64,000 bases of DNA from Rhodamnia argentea (taxonomy: Eukaryota; Streptophyta; Magnoliopsida; Myrtales; Myrtaceae), in contig NC_063155.1 in NCBI RefSeq assembly GCF_020921035.1, positions 24,669,294 to 24,733,293 of the forward strand, read 5' to 3'. Below the pieces are notes generated by a model, which saw only the letters and a program-made list of their open reading frames with translations, ran no database searches and was not told where the DNA came from. Of the stretch, positions 1 to 12,900 are shown piece after piece (position 1 is the first letter of the stretch; the number at the start of each line of letters is the position of its first letter). The translations under genes and the position numbers were made by a program.

Positions 1-505
1 CCACAACGATGCCCGGTGAGCTTAGGCTGAGCCAAATCCGGAGAGGCTTGACGTCACTTGAGGCTAGCGATGCCGAGGCTTCACTCGAGCGGGCGAGGCG
101 AGCCTCACTTGGTCGTCTCGCATATCCGGTGAGGACGGCGGGTGATCAGTTGACAAAGAAATTAAAGATGAAAGAAGGAAAAAAAGAAGATAAAAAAAAT
201 TAAAGAAATTAATTTAAAAAAAGTATTCAAAAAATTAAATAAATAAGAAAATTTTCGAATTTTGAAAAAAAAAAAGAAAAAAATTAATTAAAAAGAAAGA
301 AAATGTGAAGAGATGAGGATGAAAAGATGAGAAAAATATTTTCCTCTTCTCAAAAAGAGGAAAATATTTTCCCCGCTTTTGAAAGAGATTTTTTCATGGG
401 GGAAAAATGTTTTTCGGGACTAGCTCATTTTCCGCGAACCAAACCCAAAAAATTCGAAAAACGTTTTTCGAGAAGTTGTTTTTCACGAAACAAACACAGT
501 GTGAG
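1..505. repeat. Probable right part of a fold-back transposable element
   Basis: The first 150 bases are GC-rich with repeated gaggc/cgagc words. They pass into A-rich DNA and then, at about 340-500, into runs of ttttc/gaaaa ending near 'cacgaaacaaacaca'. The same layout (GC-rich core, AT-rich flank, edge resembling 'tttgtttc...ttttc') is seen in the element at 39206-40130. No coding sequence is visible. The left part lies outside the window, so the call is tentative. Confidence 0.35.
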
Positions 506-2510
506 TGTTTTGAATGATGCGGTTACAAGAAACCTGGTTGGTAGGAACCTCGACCACACTAGCTAGTCACCAATGCCACAAGTCGGGATCGACCAAATTA
601 AGGTGGGGCTGGCGGTTGCTATGGCGGCAGCGGCGGCCATGATTTATTAACCCCTTAAACTCTTGCATTACTCCACATCCCACAAGATAATAAAACATCA
701 AATAACTATATCGGTTCATGTTGATAAAGGTGATCTGATTTTGACCGACAAATCGGCCCTCACGAATTGTTACTTTGTCAACAAGTATGTATAAAACGTA
801 GACGGACCGGTATGCATAATCACACGAAAGGTTTATTTTGACAAGAATTTCTAGATTGTGACTTCATTAAACACACAATGGTAATGTTATCAAGAATTTC
901 TAAGAATTCACCATGCTCATCTTTAAGCTCGAATTCTCTCTTTATAAACTTCTCTCGTTTTAAGTGCTGACTTAAGCATTGCAAGACCAATCCAAGAGTA
1001 AAACTCGAGCGCCTTGACCCAATTGTCGTGGTGCATATTGATTTCCCAATGAATGGTGTGCTTGTTTCACTAAAAACTTCGCGATAGCGGAAAATATTTT
1101 TCAAGGAAATCATCTTCGACGAAAATGGCTAGTTTTCATTTGTTTAATAGATTGAGGAAAATGATTTCCTTCTTACTAGAAGGGGAAATTATTTTCTCTC
1201 AATCTAGGCTTGTTACTTTCAATTCATAGAAAAAGATTTTCCATAGATCGAGTAGTTTTCCGTCATTCAAACACTGAAAAGTAGGAAAGCAATTTCCTAG
1301 AAACAGTTCTCCTTCAAACAAATAAACCCTAAATTGCAAACCAAACTTGTGATCTACGATTCTAGCTTCATCACATTCAACTAATGTTTTGGATTATCAA
1401 ACCCTGCTTTTCTTCGTGGCACAAAAGTACTAATCCACTTTGTTAGTAGAAATACTAAATTTCGCATTCATCCGACAACTTAAGCTTTTGGAAACAATTG
1501 GCAGTGATTTCATAAAGTCTCACTTAATATCGAGCGAGAAGGTCATAAGTTTAAATCTTTCCGGTCTTCGACGCGTCAAGGAATATATTTGCAAATTGGA
1601 AGGTTGTTTCTAGCAAGCAAATTATATGGTAATGATGCAGATGGCATGCAGAAGTTTCTCTGAGGAGAATAAATGTAATGCTGAGGAAGGTGATAGAGAC
1701 TAATGACATGTCTTCCTACGATCAGTTAAAAATTAAGCCATCATCGTTGTGACTTTATTTCCTTTTGCGTTTCCTTTTGTCTCTTCCCGTTCAACACGGG
1801 ATTACTTCTCGTTCGCGCTCGAGCCTACGACTTATCGTGATTCAATTGATTCCCGCACGTATTTGAGAACGACCTTCGTCACTTTTCCAATTCTCAATCC
1901 GTTCGCCCTCTTGACTCAAATATCATGTCGTTCCAAATTCACGCTTAATTAACACACGTCGAGTATTTTGGCTTCACGACGCGTTTTGGGTGTGGACATT
2001 CTAACGGACCTAAAAGCCGGACTATTCTGCACTCATTTAAATAATTCAATCCATAGAGATAATTCAACGCGTCATCAGAAGCATATACCATGTCTATTTA
2101 AGCTCTTTCAAATGGCAAATAGCACCGATGAAAAAGTAAGACTCGGAAATTATGTTACGAAGTTATAACTCGTCCACGAGATTCCACAGATTTAGAGTTT
2201 TAACGTCTAGGATTCATCATGGTAATCGCATAAACTAGTAAATAGGAATTTGCACGGTCGATTTTCTCAAGATAGATGTTACAAATTGTCAATTAACCAA
2301 TTCGTGGGGTCCGACGCATACTTGGTGAACTGGCATCAAATGTTTTGTGCAACCGATCTTTTGATTTTCTCCGAGGTGTCCATGAACGGGTGGGCTGCGA
2401 TGGCTGTATCGTGGCCTGACAGTGGTAGGCCCAACCCAAGAACGGACAGATTAGGCCCAAATCCCCTCATTAGTGTATTGAATTTTGAATTATGTATTTT
2501 TCATGGCGCA
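506..2510. other. Intergenic, no gene seen
   Basis: I see no splice-consistent or recognisable coding sequence here. ORFs are short and have no family signature. The 1080-1330 stretch carries ttttc/gaaaa words like those at the edges of the fold-back elements elsewhere in the window. The 1750-2200 stretch reads like non-coding LTR-type repeat, but I cannot prove that without copies to compare. Confidence 0.5.
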
Positions 2511-2725
2511 TGATGAGTTTGTTTTGCAAAAAATAAACGAATTGTATCGACTGAAATGAGTAGTCAATGAAAAATGATATCATTATGAACAATAATTTAT
2601 GTTTAAATATATTCGTAAATAATAAATATATTTTCACTTATTCATTTTTGTAAGCCGGACGAGCAATCATTTTTATGAAAATATTTTTCGAATCATTCAT
2701 TTTTCGAGAAATAAACAAAGCCGAA
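2511..2725. repeat. Short AT-rich fold-back element (MITE-like)
   Basis: The left side begins with a gtttgtttt-type edge and aaataaacg. The right side ends with tttttcgagaaataaacaaagcc, whose reverse complement again starts with a 'ggctttgtttattt' type edge. The interior is AT-rich. The edge words match those at 39206-40130 and 56165-56407, which suggests one family. Boundaries are approximate. Confidence 0.35.
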
Positions 2726-4742
2726 GATAGCCATCACAAGACCATGCAAAATGGGCGGTGACGTCTATTCGTGGTTATGCTGGATTTTACCACGTAGCTA
2801 CGCTTGTATTATGTCGCGACGTACTCGTTTTGATCCTTCATTTGAGGAGGATATCCGAACCTTTCAGTTTCACTAATAAAAGTAATGCCATGTTCATAAC
2901 ATAAAATTCGTGGCAGCATAATTATCATTTATCTTTTCTTGGGCATGAAAATGGCCAACCGTAAAAAAAAAAATTGCAAATTCTGCGTTACATGGACTAG
3001 AGGGAAAAAAAAATGGCTTGATTTTGATAATTCAAATGCCTTATTGAAAAAGGAAAAAAAAAATCTTTTGCATTGTTTTTACAGAATTGTCCGAACATTA
3101 TCAAATTCATTGCATCTACGACGGATTACTTTCGCTTCCATGACAAACGCAAGGCATCGCCTCAATACTTCAATCGTAAAGACACGGAAATTTGATGGAC
3201 TTGGTGATTGAAACCAAAGTCTCGAAGACCACGTTTAAGATATACTAAATCTAATTGGTTTTCTTAGTGATACGAGGAAGTTGTTAATTACAAAAACACC
3301 CTCAATTTACGGGAGAAAAGAAAATGATGGCGAAGATATGAGAGGGGGGAAGAAATTGAATTCTCCAACGTATTTGCTGGGAAAGGTAGAAAATGAACGT
3401 TGATATAATATCTTAATATTTACCACTGTACCGTATTACCCTCTGGCCTTTTGTTTTGCCCCGAACTTTTGAGGGCAAGTATGGAAAATGACGAAATAGC
3501 CGCGCCATGTTTTCGCAGGTTGGTCTTCTACCTCCGTCGTCAAGGATGCGCATGATGACAGTTTTATTTCTCGATTTTTTTATAATGTAATTTCATTTTT
3601 CTATTTTCGAAATAAATTTTTAGTCTAAAAATAGATTTGAAATAGAATTTTCTACTTTCTATTTCTGGAAAAAAAACATAAACAATAATGCTTATAATTA
3701 CTCACTCCCTCTCTCTCGCGTGTGGTCTCTCCTTTCTCTTGAGTCCCTATTGCTAGTCACACGTCGCCAGTCACATTGGCAACCGGAGCCTCTCTCGCAT
3801 CTATCTGCCATTTGACATCTATGGTGGCTTCTCTTGCATCCCTACCACCATTTGCCACCCGTTAGCACCCAGCCTGCCAATTGCCTCTCTCACGTCTCTA
3901 CAGCCGGCTAACATTCGACATCTGCCATTCGCTGGCGCCCAATCGCCCGCCATCGATCCTCGGTCCTCGACTTCCGTTCTCCCTTATTTGTTTGCCATTC
4001 ATCGGTCACCTTTTGTCGGTTGTTGGCTGATGCCCACGGCGGGTAATTATAGAAATTTTATATTATTATCAAATGAATAGAAATAATAAAAATTTTATAT
4101 CATTATTAAACGGGAGAGTAGAATATTTTTGGCTCCTTCTAAATCGCCGCGAACACGAATCTATGTCTCTGTCTGCACCCGGACTTCCAATGCGACGACG
4201 TGGTGGGACCCATCAGGTTAGCTCCATGGGCTCCACACCAAGCTAGCGCGCGCATCGCCGTCCGATGCTGTGCTGCTGATGCATGGACAGCCATGGATAA
4301 AAAATAGCCCTGGAGCCCTCAACCAACCCGGGAAGGACTCTATTTCTTTCTCTGCATCGCCAGCGAGGAGCCAAATCGTCCCACCACATGTTCCCGTGGT
4401 CAATTGCCAGATGTTGGGGCACCAAAAAAAAAAAAAAAATACTTTGCCAGATGTTCGACCCAAAAAAAAATAAAAAAATTGTGACATGCGCGAGCGAAAC
4501 CATGTATTCCCACGCTAGCCATCACATCACCGACCCACCAAATTTTTCTCGCATCCATTTTTTTCTATCAATACAACGACATACATACGTAATAAATTTA
4601 CTTTAAATAATTTTTTTGGCCATTAAAAACTTTAAGATAAATTTATCATAAAATAAAAAAATCTTAAATTAATACACTTATAATAAATTTATCATCGATT
4701 AGTTTTTGTTAAATAGAATTAACACTATGAAAAATCTCAAAT

Positions 4743-4779
<37 letters not shown>

Positions 4780-5515
4780 ACAAGTAAATAAACAAGCTTA
4801 TTGTTTAAGTGGCCTCTCAAATTTCATAGGGGCCGTACTAATTAATCATGGGGCTAGGGAGAGACGAGTAAAAACAGCGACTCCTTTGAGCGCTCACAAC
4901 TTATTGCAATAGGAAAACTCGGGTTTTTCAAACTTCTTAATGGCTAGTGTGTACTGGCTAATTCCCTCAAATTTTTAACGATTTCTTAAGTTTCGTGTTA
5001 TGGAGCCACCGTTCATCTTATATCTTTGCTCTGTAGTTAATTTTTTTTTCCCTTTATTTTTTGTGCACATGTCGGTTGAAAATTAATTTGACAGCCTTTT
5101 GTGGTTAATGTTATATAGGGAATTTTAATTTATCAACGCAATCATTTCTAATCTACACAAATAAAGATTCCCTATCTCTTGTAATATTTGGTCATTAACC
5201 TACGGGAAACACCAATTTTATGAATTTATTTTTGTGGCATTAGAGGAATTGAAACTCCACGAGTAAATAGAATACTCGTTAAAATATTTCATTACTTTTG
5301 AGTATAATACAACGAAAATCAACATTATTCGAAAGGCAAGCCCAGGAAAAAAAAATGACACGTGCAATGAAAGTTCTAAAACTTGTCATGAAGGCACAAT
5401 TGAATCATAAAACTTACAAAAAATGCAATAAAGCCTTAAGATTTGTCAAGTTGGTACAATCAACTTCTTTTATTAACTCATCCTATTTAGATTAACGAAA
5501 AATATTGAAGTGACT
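2726..5515. other. Intergenic, no gene seen
   Basis: This is AT-rich DNA with a C-rich, poorly conserved stretch at 3700-4030 (many 'gccac/cgcc' words, repeat-like), an (AT)n microsatellite and several poly-A/T tracts. No ORF has a credible family match or exon structure. Confidence 0.5.
4745..4776. repeat. (AT)16 microsatellite
   Basis: An uninterrupted run of AT dinucleotides is visible directly in the sequence. It lies in intergenic DNA. Confidence 0.95.
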
Positions 5516-5680
5516 TATCCTGTTGCCGAAAAGGGTCGATAGAGGCCGCCGAGGTCTTCGGGAGAGTCGCAGTCCAAGCCGTGGTTAGGCGGTGACCCTC
5601 ACCTATGGTTGGCGAGGGTTGCTGGCCCTTACCGAGGCCCCCGCGATCAGCCATTACCCCTGGTTTTTTTTTTTTGTGTG

Positions 5681-5690
5681 TATAAAATAG
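5681..5690 (+). promoter_or_regulatory. TATA-box candidate for the carboxylesterase gene
   Basis: The string tataaaatag lies about 360 bases before the carboxylesterase start codon. A pyrimidine-rich leader follows, with CT repeats just before the ATG at 6048. It is the best core promoter match in the region. No transcript start is proven. Confidence 0.4.
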
Positions 5691-6047
5691 CTTTTCTATT
5701 TTTCTGGTAATGAACATCGAACCGACCTCTCTTTCTAGTCGTGTGCAATTGAAGCACCTAAATCGGGCAAAGGATGAACCGGGCGGAGGTTTGGCTCGGT
5801 TCGGTTCGGTTTTGAAAGACGGTTTGCGTCGCCACGTTGGCATCGCAGGTGAAATCGAGGATGACGAACGATGAGAAGCTTCTACTCTGACCGCTGTTCT
5901 TCGTCTCCTACATCGGCTCTCCTTTCTCCACACGCCGTTGTGAAATTTGAATTGAACAAGTCTCTTCCTATGTAGTCCTCCTTCTCTCTCGTAAGGTCCC
6001 AATTTCAATCCCAACTCAATCTCTCTCTCCCCTCTCTCTCTCTGAAA

Positions 6048-7926
6048 ATGCCGACCGCGGTGGTGAAGCTGTACAGCGGCTTCTTCAAGTACCAACTCAA
6101 GCACAAGCTCCAAGCCCTCGCTCAATCTCCTCCTCCAAGCCCCGGCTCCGGCGACCAGTTCGGCGTCGCCTCCCGCCTCGACGAGCCCGTCGCCCCCGCG
6201 AATCCGTCCTTCGTCGACGGCGCCGCCACCAAGGACATCCACATCGACCCCTTCTCCGCCCTCTCCCTCCGCGTCTTCCTCCCCGACACCGTCCTGACGT
6301 CCCCGACCGGCGGCGGGAGCCCCGATGGCCCTGCCCCTTACGGCGGATACTCCCCTCCGACCGGGGAAGACTGCGTCAAGCTCCCGGTGATGCTGCAGTT
6401 CCACGGAGGCGGCTTCGTGAACGGTGGGCACAACTCGGCGGAGAACGACAGGTTTTGCCGGAGGATCGCGAGGGCGTGCGACGTGATTGTGGTGGCGGTC
6501 GGGTACAGGCTAGCACCGGAGAGCAAGTACCCGGCGGCGTTCGAGGACGGGGCCAAGGCGTTGAACTGGCTGGCGAAGCAGGCGAATTTGGCGGACTGCA
6601 GTCGGTCCATCGGGAAACTGAGGAGGAGTGTCGGGGTCGAGGGCCGTGTGTTCGACAGCTTTGGCGTGTCGATGGTCGAGCCGTGGCTCGCCGCTCACGG
6701 AGATCCTTCCAGGTGATTAGTTGCTTTCTTGACAAATGGCTCTGAGTTCCGAATATGTCAAAGTGATTGATTATGTCTCTTGTTGATGCATATATTGCAA
6801 TTCTCGATTGACATTGAAATAATCAGTGCCTAGGTACTGAACAAATTGGCGTTTGTCTTGGTGCAGGGACAATTGTACCAGAACTATTCATGGAACTAGA
6901 CTAAATTTCTGTAGATAATGTTGTATGATGGACATTTCCTTTTAGAGCTTGGATAGGAGGATTCATAGGTGGATAGGATATTGGTCAGAGGGAGCTAAAT
7001 GAGGCATTATACTATTGAACAGTTTGAGACTTGAGATGTGCTTCAATGGTTGATGATTGGTGTGATCAGATGGATATGCATATGACACTGATTGAGTATG
7101 ATCTGTGCTTCTGCGAGAAACATCGCGCTTGGTCATTTCATAAGAACCTTTATGAGAGGCCTTCGGTTTCTCGCAGTTCATCCAACTCACCAGTTTTGTC
7201 CGGTAACTCTTAACATAAGGCTACATAACATTCTCTAGGACAATGCCTGTCTCTGAAATCACTCTTGCTGCAAGAAAATTGTGTTACGACAGCTGCTTTA
7301 CTTTAGCTACTGTCCAAAGTCCGTTTGCAAGTCCTTTTTGTTGTTTTTGATAATAATATCAGCTAAAGCTGCCCCAATCTTTCTCGAGCAGGTGCGTCCT
7401 CCTCGGTGTGAGTTCCGGTGCCAATATCGCAGACTATGTGTGTCAAAAGGCCATAGAGGAAGGGAAGCTCCTTGACCCTATCAATGTGGTGGCTCAAGTC
7501 CTAATGTATCCCTTCTTTGCTGGGACCACCCCCACGCACTCTGAGGTCAAGCTTGCAAACTCTTACTTCTATGACAAGGCTATACGCAACATGGCGCTGA
7601 AGCTCTTGTTACCGGACGAGGAGTTCAGCCTTGACCATCCGGCAGCAAACCCTCTTGTCTCGAGAATGGTGCCTTTGAAGTGCATGCCTCCAACTTTGAT
7701 GGTAGTGGCTGAACATGACATGATGCGGGACCGCGCCATCGCTTACTCTGCGGAACTGCGGAAGTTCAATGTCGATGCTCCCGTGCTGGACTATAAGGAT
7801 GCTGTTCACGAGTTCGCCACTAAGGATATGCTTCTTCAGACGCCGCAAGCTCGAGCGTGTGCAGAGGATATAGCGATATGGGTTAAGAAATACGTCTCAC
7901 TCAGAGGTCTCGAGTTTTCTTACTGA
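6048..7926 (+). CDS. Carboxylesterase, GID1/HSL-type alpha/beta hydrolase (CXE16/CXE11-like)
   Basis: Exons are 6048-6712 and 7392-7926 (399 residues), joined through a GT-AG intron that splits an Arg codon. The protein carries the hormone-sensitive-lipase hallmarks: an HGGG oxyanion hole at residues 119-122, the nucleophile elbow GVSSG (Ser229) at the start of exon 2, an acidic residue in EHDMMRDR, and a His in VHEFA near the C-terminus. All catalytic residues are present, so an active esterase is expected. It lacks the GID1 receptor N-terminal lid, so it is not a gibberellin receptor. The N-terminus (VVKLYSGFFKYQLKHK) and the KDIHIDP motif resemble the plant CXE11/CXE16 subgroup, whose natural substrate I do not know. 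The start is the first ATG after a CT-rich leader and fits the family length. The gene stands alone on the plus strand; its GC-rich exon 1 differs from its AT-rich surroundings, as is common for plant first exons. Confidence 0.92.
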
Positions 7927-9117
7927 ACTGGTTAGGAAAGAAAATTTTGCAAGTTTTGGCGAATCGAAGTGACCGAAGATAATCGAAGTGACCGAAATAT
8001 CATGGACAGGAAGGCCAATTCAGAGCTGCGAGACAACTTTTGCTTGGTTGAGTATATATGCTTGTCCATGAAGAAACACATGGAGATTAGACTCTGGTCA
8101 TGGTGATCGGCGAAGTCGCCATCTCTTTCCTCAAATGCTGAAGCTCTTCAGAGATATGATTGTTTCCATTCTTTGAGGCGTTTTTCCTCCCATTGTATAG
8201 TCACAATTGATTTGTTCATCTGTTCATATTCATCGCCTCGATGTGAAAATGTATCTTACAGGATCTGATCTTATATGAAAATTTCTTCCTGTCTTGTCCT
8301 TTCTGCTGTCATTGTAATTTTGTCGGCATTCAGATCCGGAAATTTTTATGTTGCATTGCCCAATCCATACTTAGCCAATGCCTTGAGGGTGGATTTGCAT
8401 TCTTGTTTCTCCCAGTCTGGGGTATCAACGTTCCTCTTAAATCTGCACTGGACTTACAATAAGTGAACGACAACGGTTCGATTTGACGATTTGAGCTGAG
8501 TTTTGCTTGTCCTGACTTGTTCATATTCTGATGTCCTTTGTAATGTCGTTCCATGCAGCTTTTCTGCAGCTATCACCAGTCATCATCCTGGCACATGAGG
8601 GTCGAATCGCTTGACTTTTCTCACCTTCTCAAACCATTTTGACCCCTTCCCTGTGCTTTGCCAAATTAATGCTGGACGGAGATTGCTTTTGAAATGTAGG
8701 CACCGCGATTGGATTCCAGTCATCTGCTGTACTGATGTCTGTGAAGCTAGCTAAAACTTTGAAGGGAACCGAGAATCCTCATCATCTTCCGAGACGGCTG
8801 ATCTTATATCGGGAAAATGTCCGTGCAACAGAAGCGCCGCCGCCATGCATATGAATCTTTCTATAAGTCGTTTCTCCACGTTCAGAGTGTCGCTTTGTTA
8901 TGCAAAAGACTTTCATGCGACGCGTAATCGGAGTTCTTGGGTCTTGATCGTCGAACCCTTGTTATGGCGTTTCCCGATTGGGCAAACCACCACGTTGAAC
9001 CCGAGTCCCGAACCATCGCGCACCTGGTTCATGGACTGGCTGGACCAATTTGGCTATTGACTGTGACTAATGAAAAATAAACAAATAAATAATAGAAGCG
9101 CCGCCAAAAAGAAAAGG
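7927..9117. other. 3' flank of the carboxylesterase gene and intergenic DNA
   Basis: No further exon is visible. The first few hundred bases are probably 3' UTR. The rest contains only short ORFs without recognisable domains. Confidence 0.45.
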
Positions 9118-9522
9118 AAAAATGATACAAATTATCTTTGAATTTTTGCTCAATGTGCAATATCATCTTTTAACTTTTAATTTGATCAATATAGTCCTTG
9201 AACTTTAGCCCAATATGTAATGTGGTCCGTGAACTTTTAATTTGTTCAACGTAGTCCTCGAACTTTTGAAATAGGTTCAACTTAATCCCAAAGTACAAAG
9301 CTATCCCTGAACTTGAATTAATGAAAAGACTATTTTGGACAACCTCCTAGAATTTAGGAATTGAACATATTTCAAAAGTTCGGGGATCATATTAGTTCAA
9401 TTAAAAGTTTAGAGACTATATTACATATTGGGCTAAAGTTTAGAGACTATATGATCAAATTAAAAGTTTAAAGACCACGTTGCATATTGAATTAAAGTTA
9501 AGGGGTTATTTGCGTCGTTATC
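9118..9522. mobile_element. Fold-back MITE with ~175-bp inverted arms
   Basis: The left arm, starting near 'aatgatacaaatt', and the reverse complement of the right arm, starting 'gataacgacgcaaata', align along most of their length. Shared blocks include 'ttaatttgatca', 'actttagcccaatatgtaat' and 'cgaacttttgaaata'. The direct repeat aaaagaaaagg flanks both sides (9107-9117 and 9523-9533) and may be the target-site duplication. Its 11-bp length suggests a Mutator-like non-autonomous element. There is no coding capacity. A second member lies at 59501-59895. Confidence 0.75.
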
Positions 9523-9934
9523 AAAAGAAAAGGACAAGCAAAACACGCGCCAGCAGTTTGAAGTTTAAGAGCCGTTGCAATGCAAATCGGGGTATCCTCC
9601 CATTCATCAACCTGACATCTAAATCCATGGCGTCCCTCTCAACTGCGAGACGACAGAAAAGGAATTAGACGTTGGGCAGACCTTTAATTCCAATTTTAAT
9701 GGGGCCCCTTAATCACAATTATGCCCCCCCGCCAACAGAAAATTCCCAATAAAGATGACGTTATTTCGTTTTGTTGGAGTGGAAGTCGGATGATAGTCGG
9801 AAGCTAAGGATAAAAGCTCGCACTTGAAACGCCTTCCTTCTCTGCAAATCAACTAAATTCTCGACCTTGAAACGCCTTAAGAAAGGTGCGATTTTTCTGG
9901 GGATTTCGCTTTGCTGGGCACTGAAGCGATCAAA

Positions 9935-12900
9935 ATGGGGGAGTCTGCTTGCCTTCGAAGGTCGTTCTCTCATCCTTCCAATGCTTCGGGTGAAGCGGCG
10001 CCGCCGGCGCCGGTGAGTTTGCACGAAACTTTTCGCCCATTTCGCCGATGAAGTCTCGGTATTCCTTATTGTCGGCCCAGTTTGTTCTTTTTACTGCGGA
10101 GATTTTGCTTAAAGGACTGTGTGTGTGTTTTTTTTTTTTTTGGAGCTTTTGCTTTTATTCATTCCAATGGTCGAATGTGCAGAGCTACCGTTGTTTTTTT
10201 ACAGTTTTCTTGATTATCCGATCTTTGAGATTCGTGGAAGAGAAAATGCGTGTGGACGCTCGGTTTTTTCGGACTCTTGAGACTGTCGAAGATGGAAATT
10301 CATTGCCTTTAGGAGGTTTAGTTGCTGAAGAGTGTTTGAATTATCGATTGGGAAACTTCTGCATTTCTTTTCCTTCATGGGGATGAATATAACTTTGATT
10401 GTACGTTGACGAGATGATATTTCATTCAAGTGAACTTCTGATAAACTTTACTGAGGAGATGAAAATTTGGAACATTCCAGGGTGACCCGATTCGCGCGCT
10501 CACGGAGTCTGTCTCGTTTGGAAGATTTGTGTCCGAGTCGTTGGCTTGGGAAAAATGGTCGGCCTTCTCTCACAATCGTTACTTGGAGGAAGTCGAGAAG
10601 TTTTCAAAGCCAGGATCCGTCGCGCAGAAGAAGGCTTATTTTGAAGCACATTACAAGAAAAAGGCTGCAACATCACAGATTGAGGAAGTGGGAGAACCAA
10701 ACTTTGGTGTTCCCAGGCAGGAGGATATCCACACTCGAGGGGATGAGTCCCCAGGGGAATCAGAATCGGCAGAAGCTGACACTGTTGATGTCCACGATGT
10801 GAATCAGAAGAAAGAGAGCATTGAAGCTATGGTAGCTTCCTCTGGTGATAAAAATGAATCGAATCCGATCAATGAAAGAAGCAAATTGGAGATGGCAGAG
10901 GTTGCAAGTCCTGAGGATGTAAAACGTGAGCTTGCTGAGAAGCACTTGTCTCCATCTGAAGACCGCAGTCCCTTTGATAATCCAGAGTTCACTGCAAAAA
11001 GTATGACTTCCCAAAATAAAAATGTGCCAGATAAGGTAAGTTTGTTGCTTGGTCCTGCTTTCTCCTTCGATGTGTAGCCTTTCTTCAATTACCAATTCTA
11101 CCTATTGTTGCTGCAGGTACCCGTTGATCAGCAGATTTTATCTACATGTGAGAAAAAGCAAGCGCTTTCTTGCTCAAAGTCATCGACACGAAGCAGAACG
11201 CCGAGATTGCCGCCTCCCCATACAAAGACAATTACGTCAGTGCAACCAAGAGGTGTAAATAATGCTGATTCAAGCAGTCAGACTCAGACGGTCAGAAGCT
11301 TGGTTAAGGAAAATAGATTATCTTCAAAATCTCTCCACATGTCGATCAGCTTTGCTTCACTTGGTGGTAGTAGCACTAAATTGCGTTCTCCGCAGTTTCT
11401 ACAAGTCAGGAAAAATGAAGAGTGCACCGCTCCCCCGAAAATCGAGAAAGATAACTCTGTTGCTCGGAAAGCTCAAACTCAAGTACTACTTTTCTCTTTT
11501 CCTATATGTTTTATGTCTTCCCTACTCTCATTTGAAGCGCTTGCATCAACACCTGCACTTGAACTAACCCTTCTAAAATGTCATGACCTTAGAGTTTTCT
11601 TTTTTTAACACTTTGCAGGCATGTTTAAGGAAGTCAGTGTGCTCTGCAATTACTCCTGCATCACAAGACAGGAGGTACTTTGCCTTTGATTGTTTGGCTA
11701 TTTCAGTTTTGCTACTAAGCTGTATGCCATCCTCGGTGCGTGCATATAATTTTTGGGCCAGGAGTAAGACCCTACTGAAGAAGTTAATCAAAGGAGCACT
11801 AACAACAGATGATGAGTCAAAGTCCCCTTCAGTGTAAAAGTTTATTGTGTTAATTAAAAGGTGTTTATGTAGAGTTTCTCGCGCATTTTTGTTGTGATCT
11901 TTCGTATCTGTTAGTTATAAATGAACGCAGATATTGTCAGCTGGACATCTCTTCTTACTCTAGTTTGCTCGCGTTCGAATCGCTTGGCACACAAAAACAA
12001 TATACTATCTTAAGTTTTGTTGTGATTGACCTATCACTAACCCTAGTGATGCGCAGCAGCTCGAAATGCTCAAGTATAAACGGAAGCAAAGCTCGGCCGA
12101 CAACTGTGTGCTCGCCTTTTAGCTTCAGGAGTGAAGAAAGAGCTGCAAAAAGAAAGGAGGTATAATGATGCCATCAAATCTTCCATCCAGACCTTATAAG
12201 TTTGCATGACGAGGGTGATTTGTCCAATTCTTCATTAAGGCTGGCGAATTTCTCATTTTTAACTTCTGTAGATTATGAATCTCTTTCTCGTGTTGCCATT
12301 TTTCAGAAGCAGGAAGAGAAGAACACAGTTATTAAGGCAGAAGTGCAGCCACTGCAAACACATAAGGTACATTTGACAACCAATCAGCAGTACTAGTTAG
12401 GAAGTAATTGCATTGTGGGTTCGCAGATTCTTTAGGAAGTAAACAGAACCGCATCGGTTGAACTAGTTTATCATGGCTCCAATGTCAGGCCTTGTTAAGG
12501 AGGCTGCCATTCAAATGAATTCCGTACGCTTGGCCTCCTTAGTTTCCTTGCCTCATTGAGTTTGCATTTACTGTCAACTCAGGGGAAAGCAGAGCAAGAT
12601 ATCAGAAAACTACAGAGCAAGGTTCCTCATAAAGATGATCAGTCATTATGCTATTTTTCCTCATTCAAGCACTAGTAATAACTTCTTGTAGTCTGCAAGG
12701 AATGGCTTTTACTTCAATCTTACCATCGGGCCACTTTATTTTAATCACTCACACTACCCTCTGAGATTTTTCCTGGTTGGTTTTTGCTGAAATGTTGTCC
12801 ATAATGGAAAATGGGTTACCGAAAGAGTCTGATCTTCTCGATATCAACTTTTTCTATTTCCATTGCCTAGGTGAAAAAGAGTTAGAGATTCAAAATTAAA

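Noticed and set aside
4218-4503. Overlapping ORFs on both strands
   Set aside because: They depend on poly-A/T runs and have no conserved motif or splice context.
5487-6431. 314-codon minus-strand ORF
   Set aside because: It overlaps the carboxylesterase first exon on the other strand; the GC-rich exon has few stops in any frame and the product is Arg/Gly-rich without a family signature.
6338-6745. Several overlapping ORFs within carboxylesterase exon 1
   Set aside because: They are alternative frames of a well supported coding exon.
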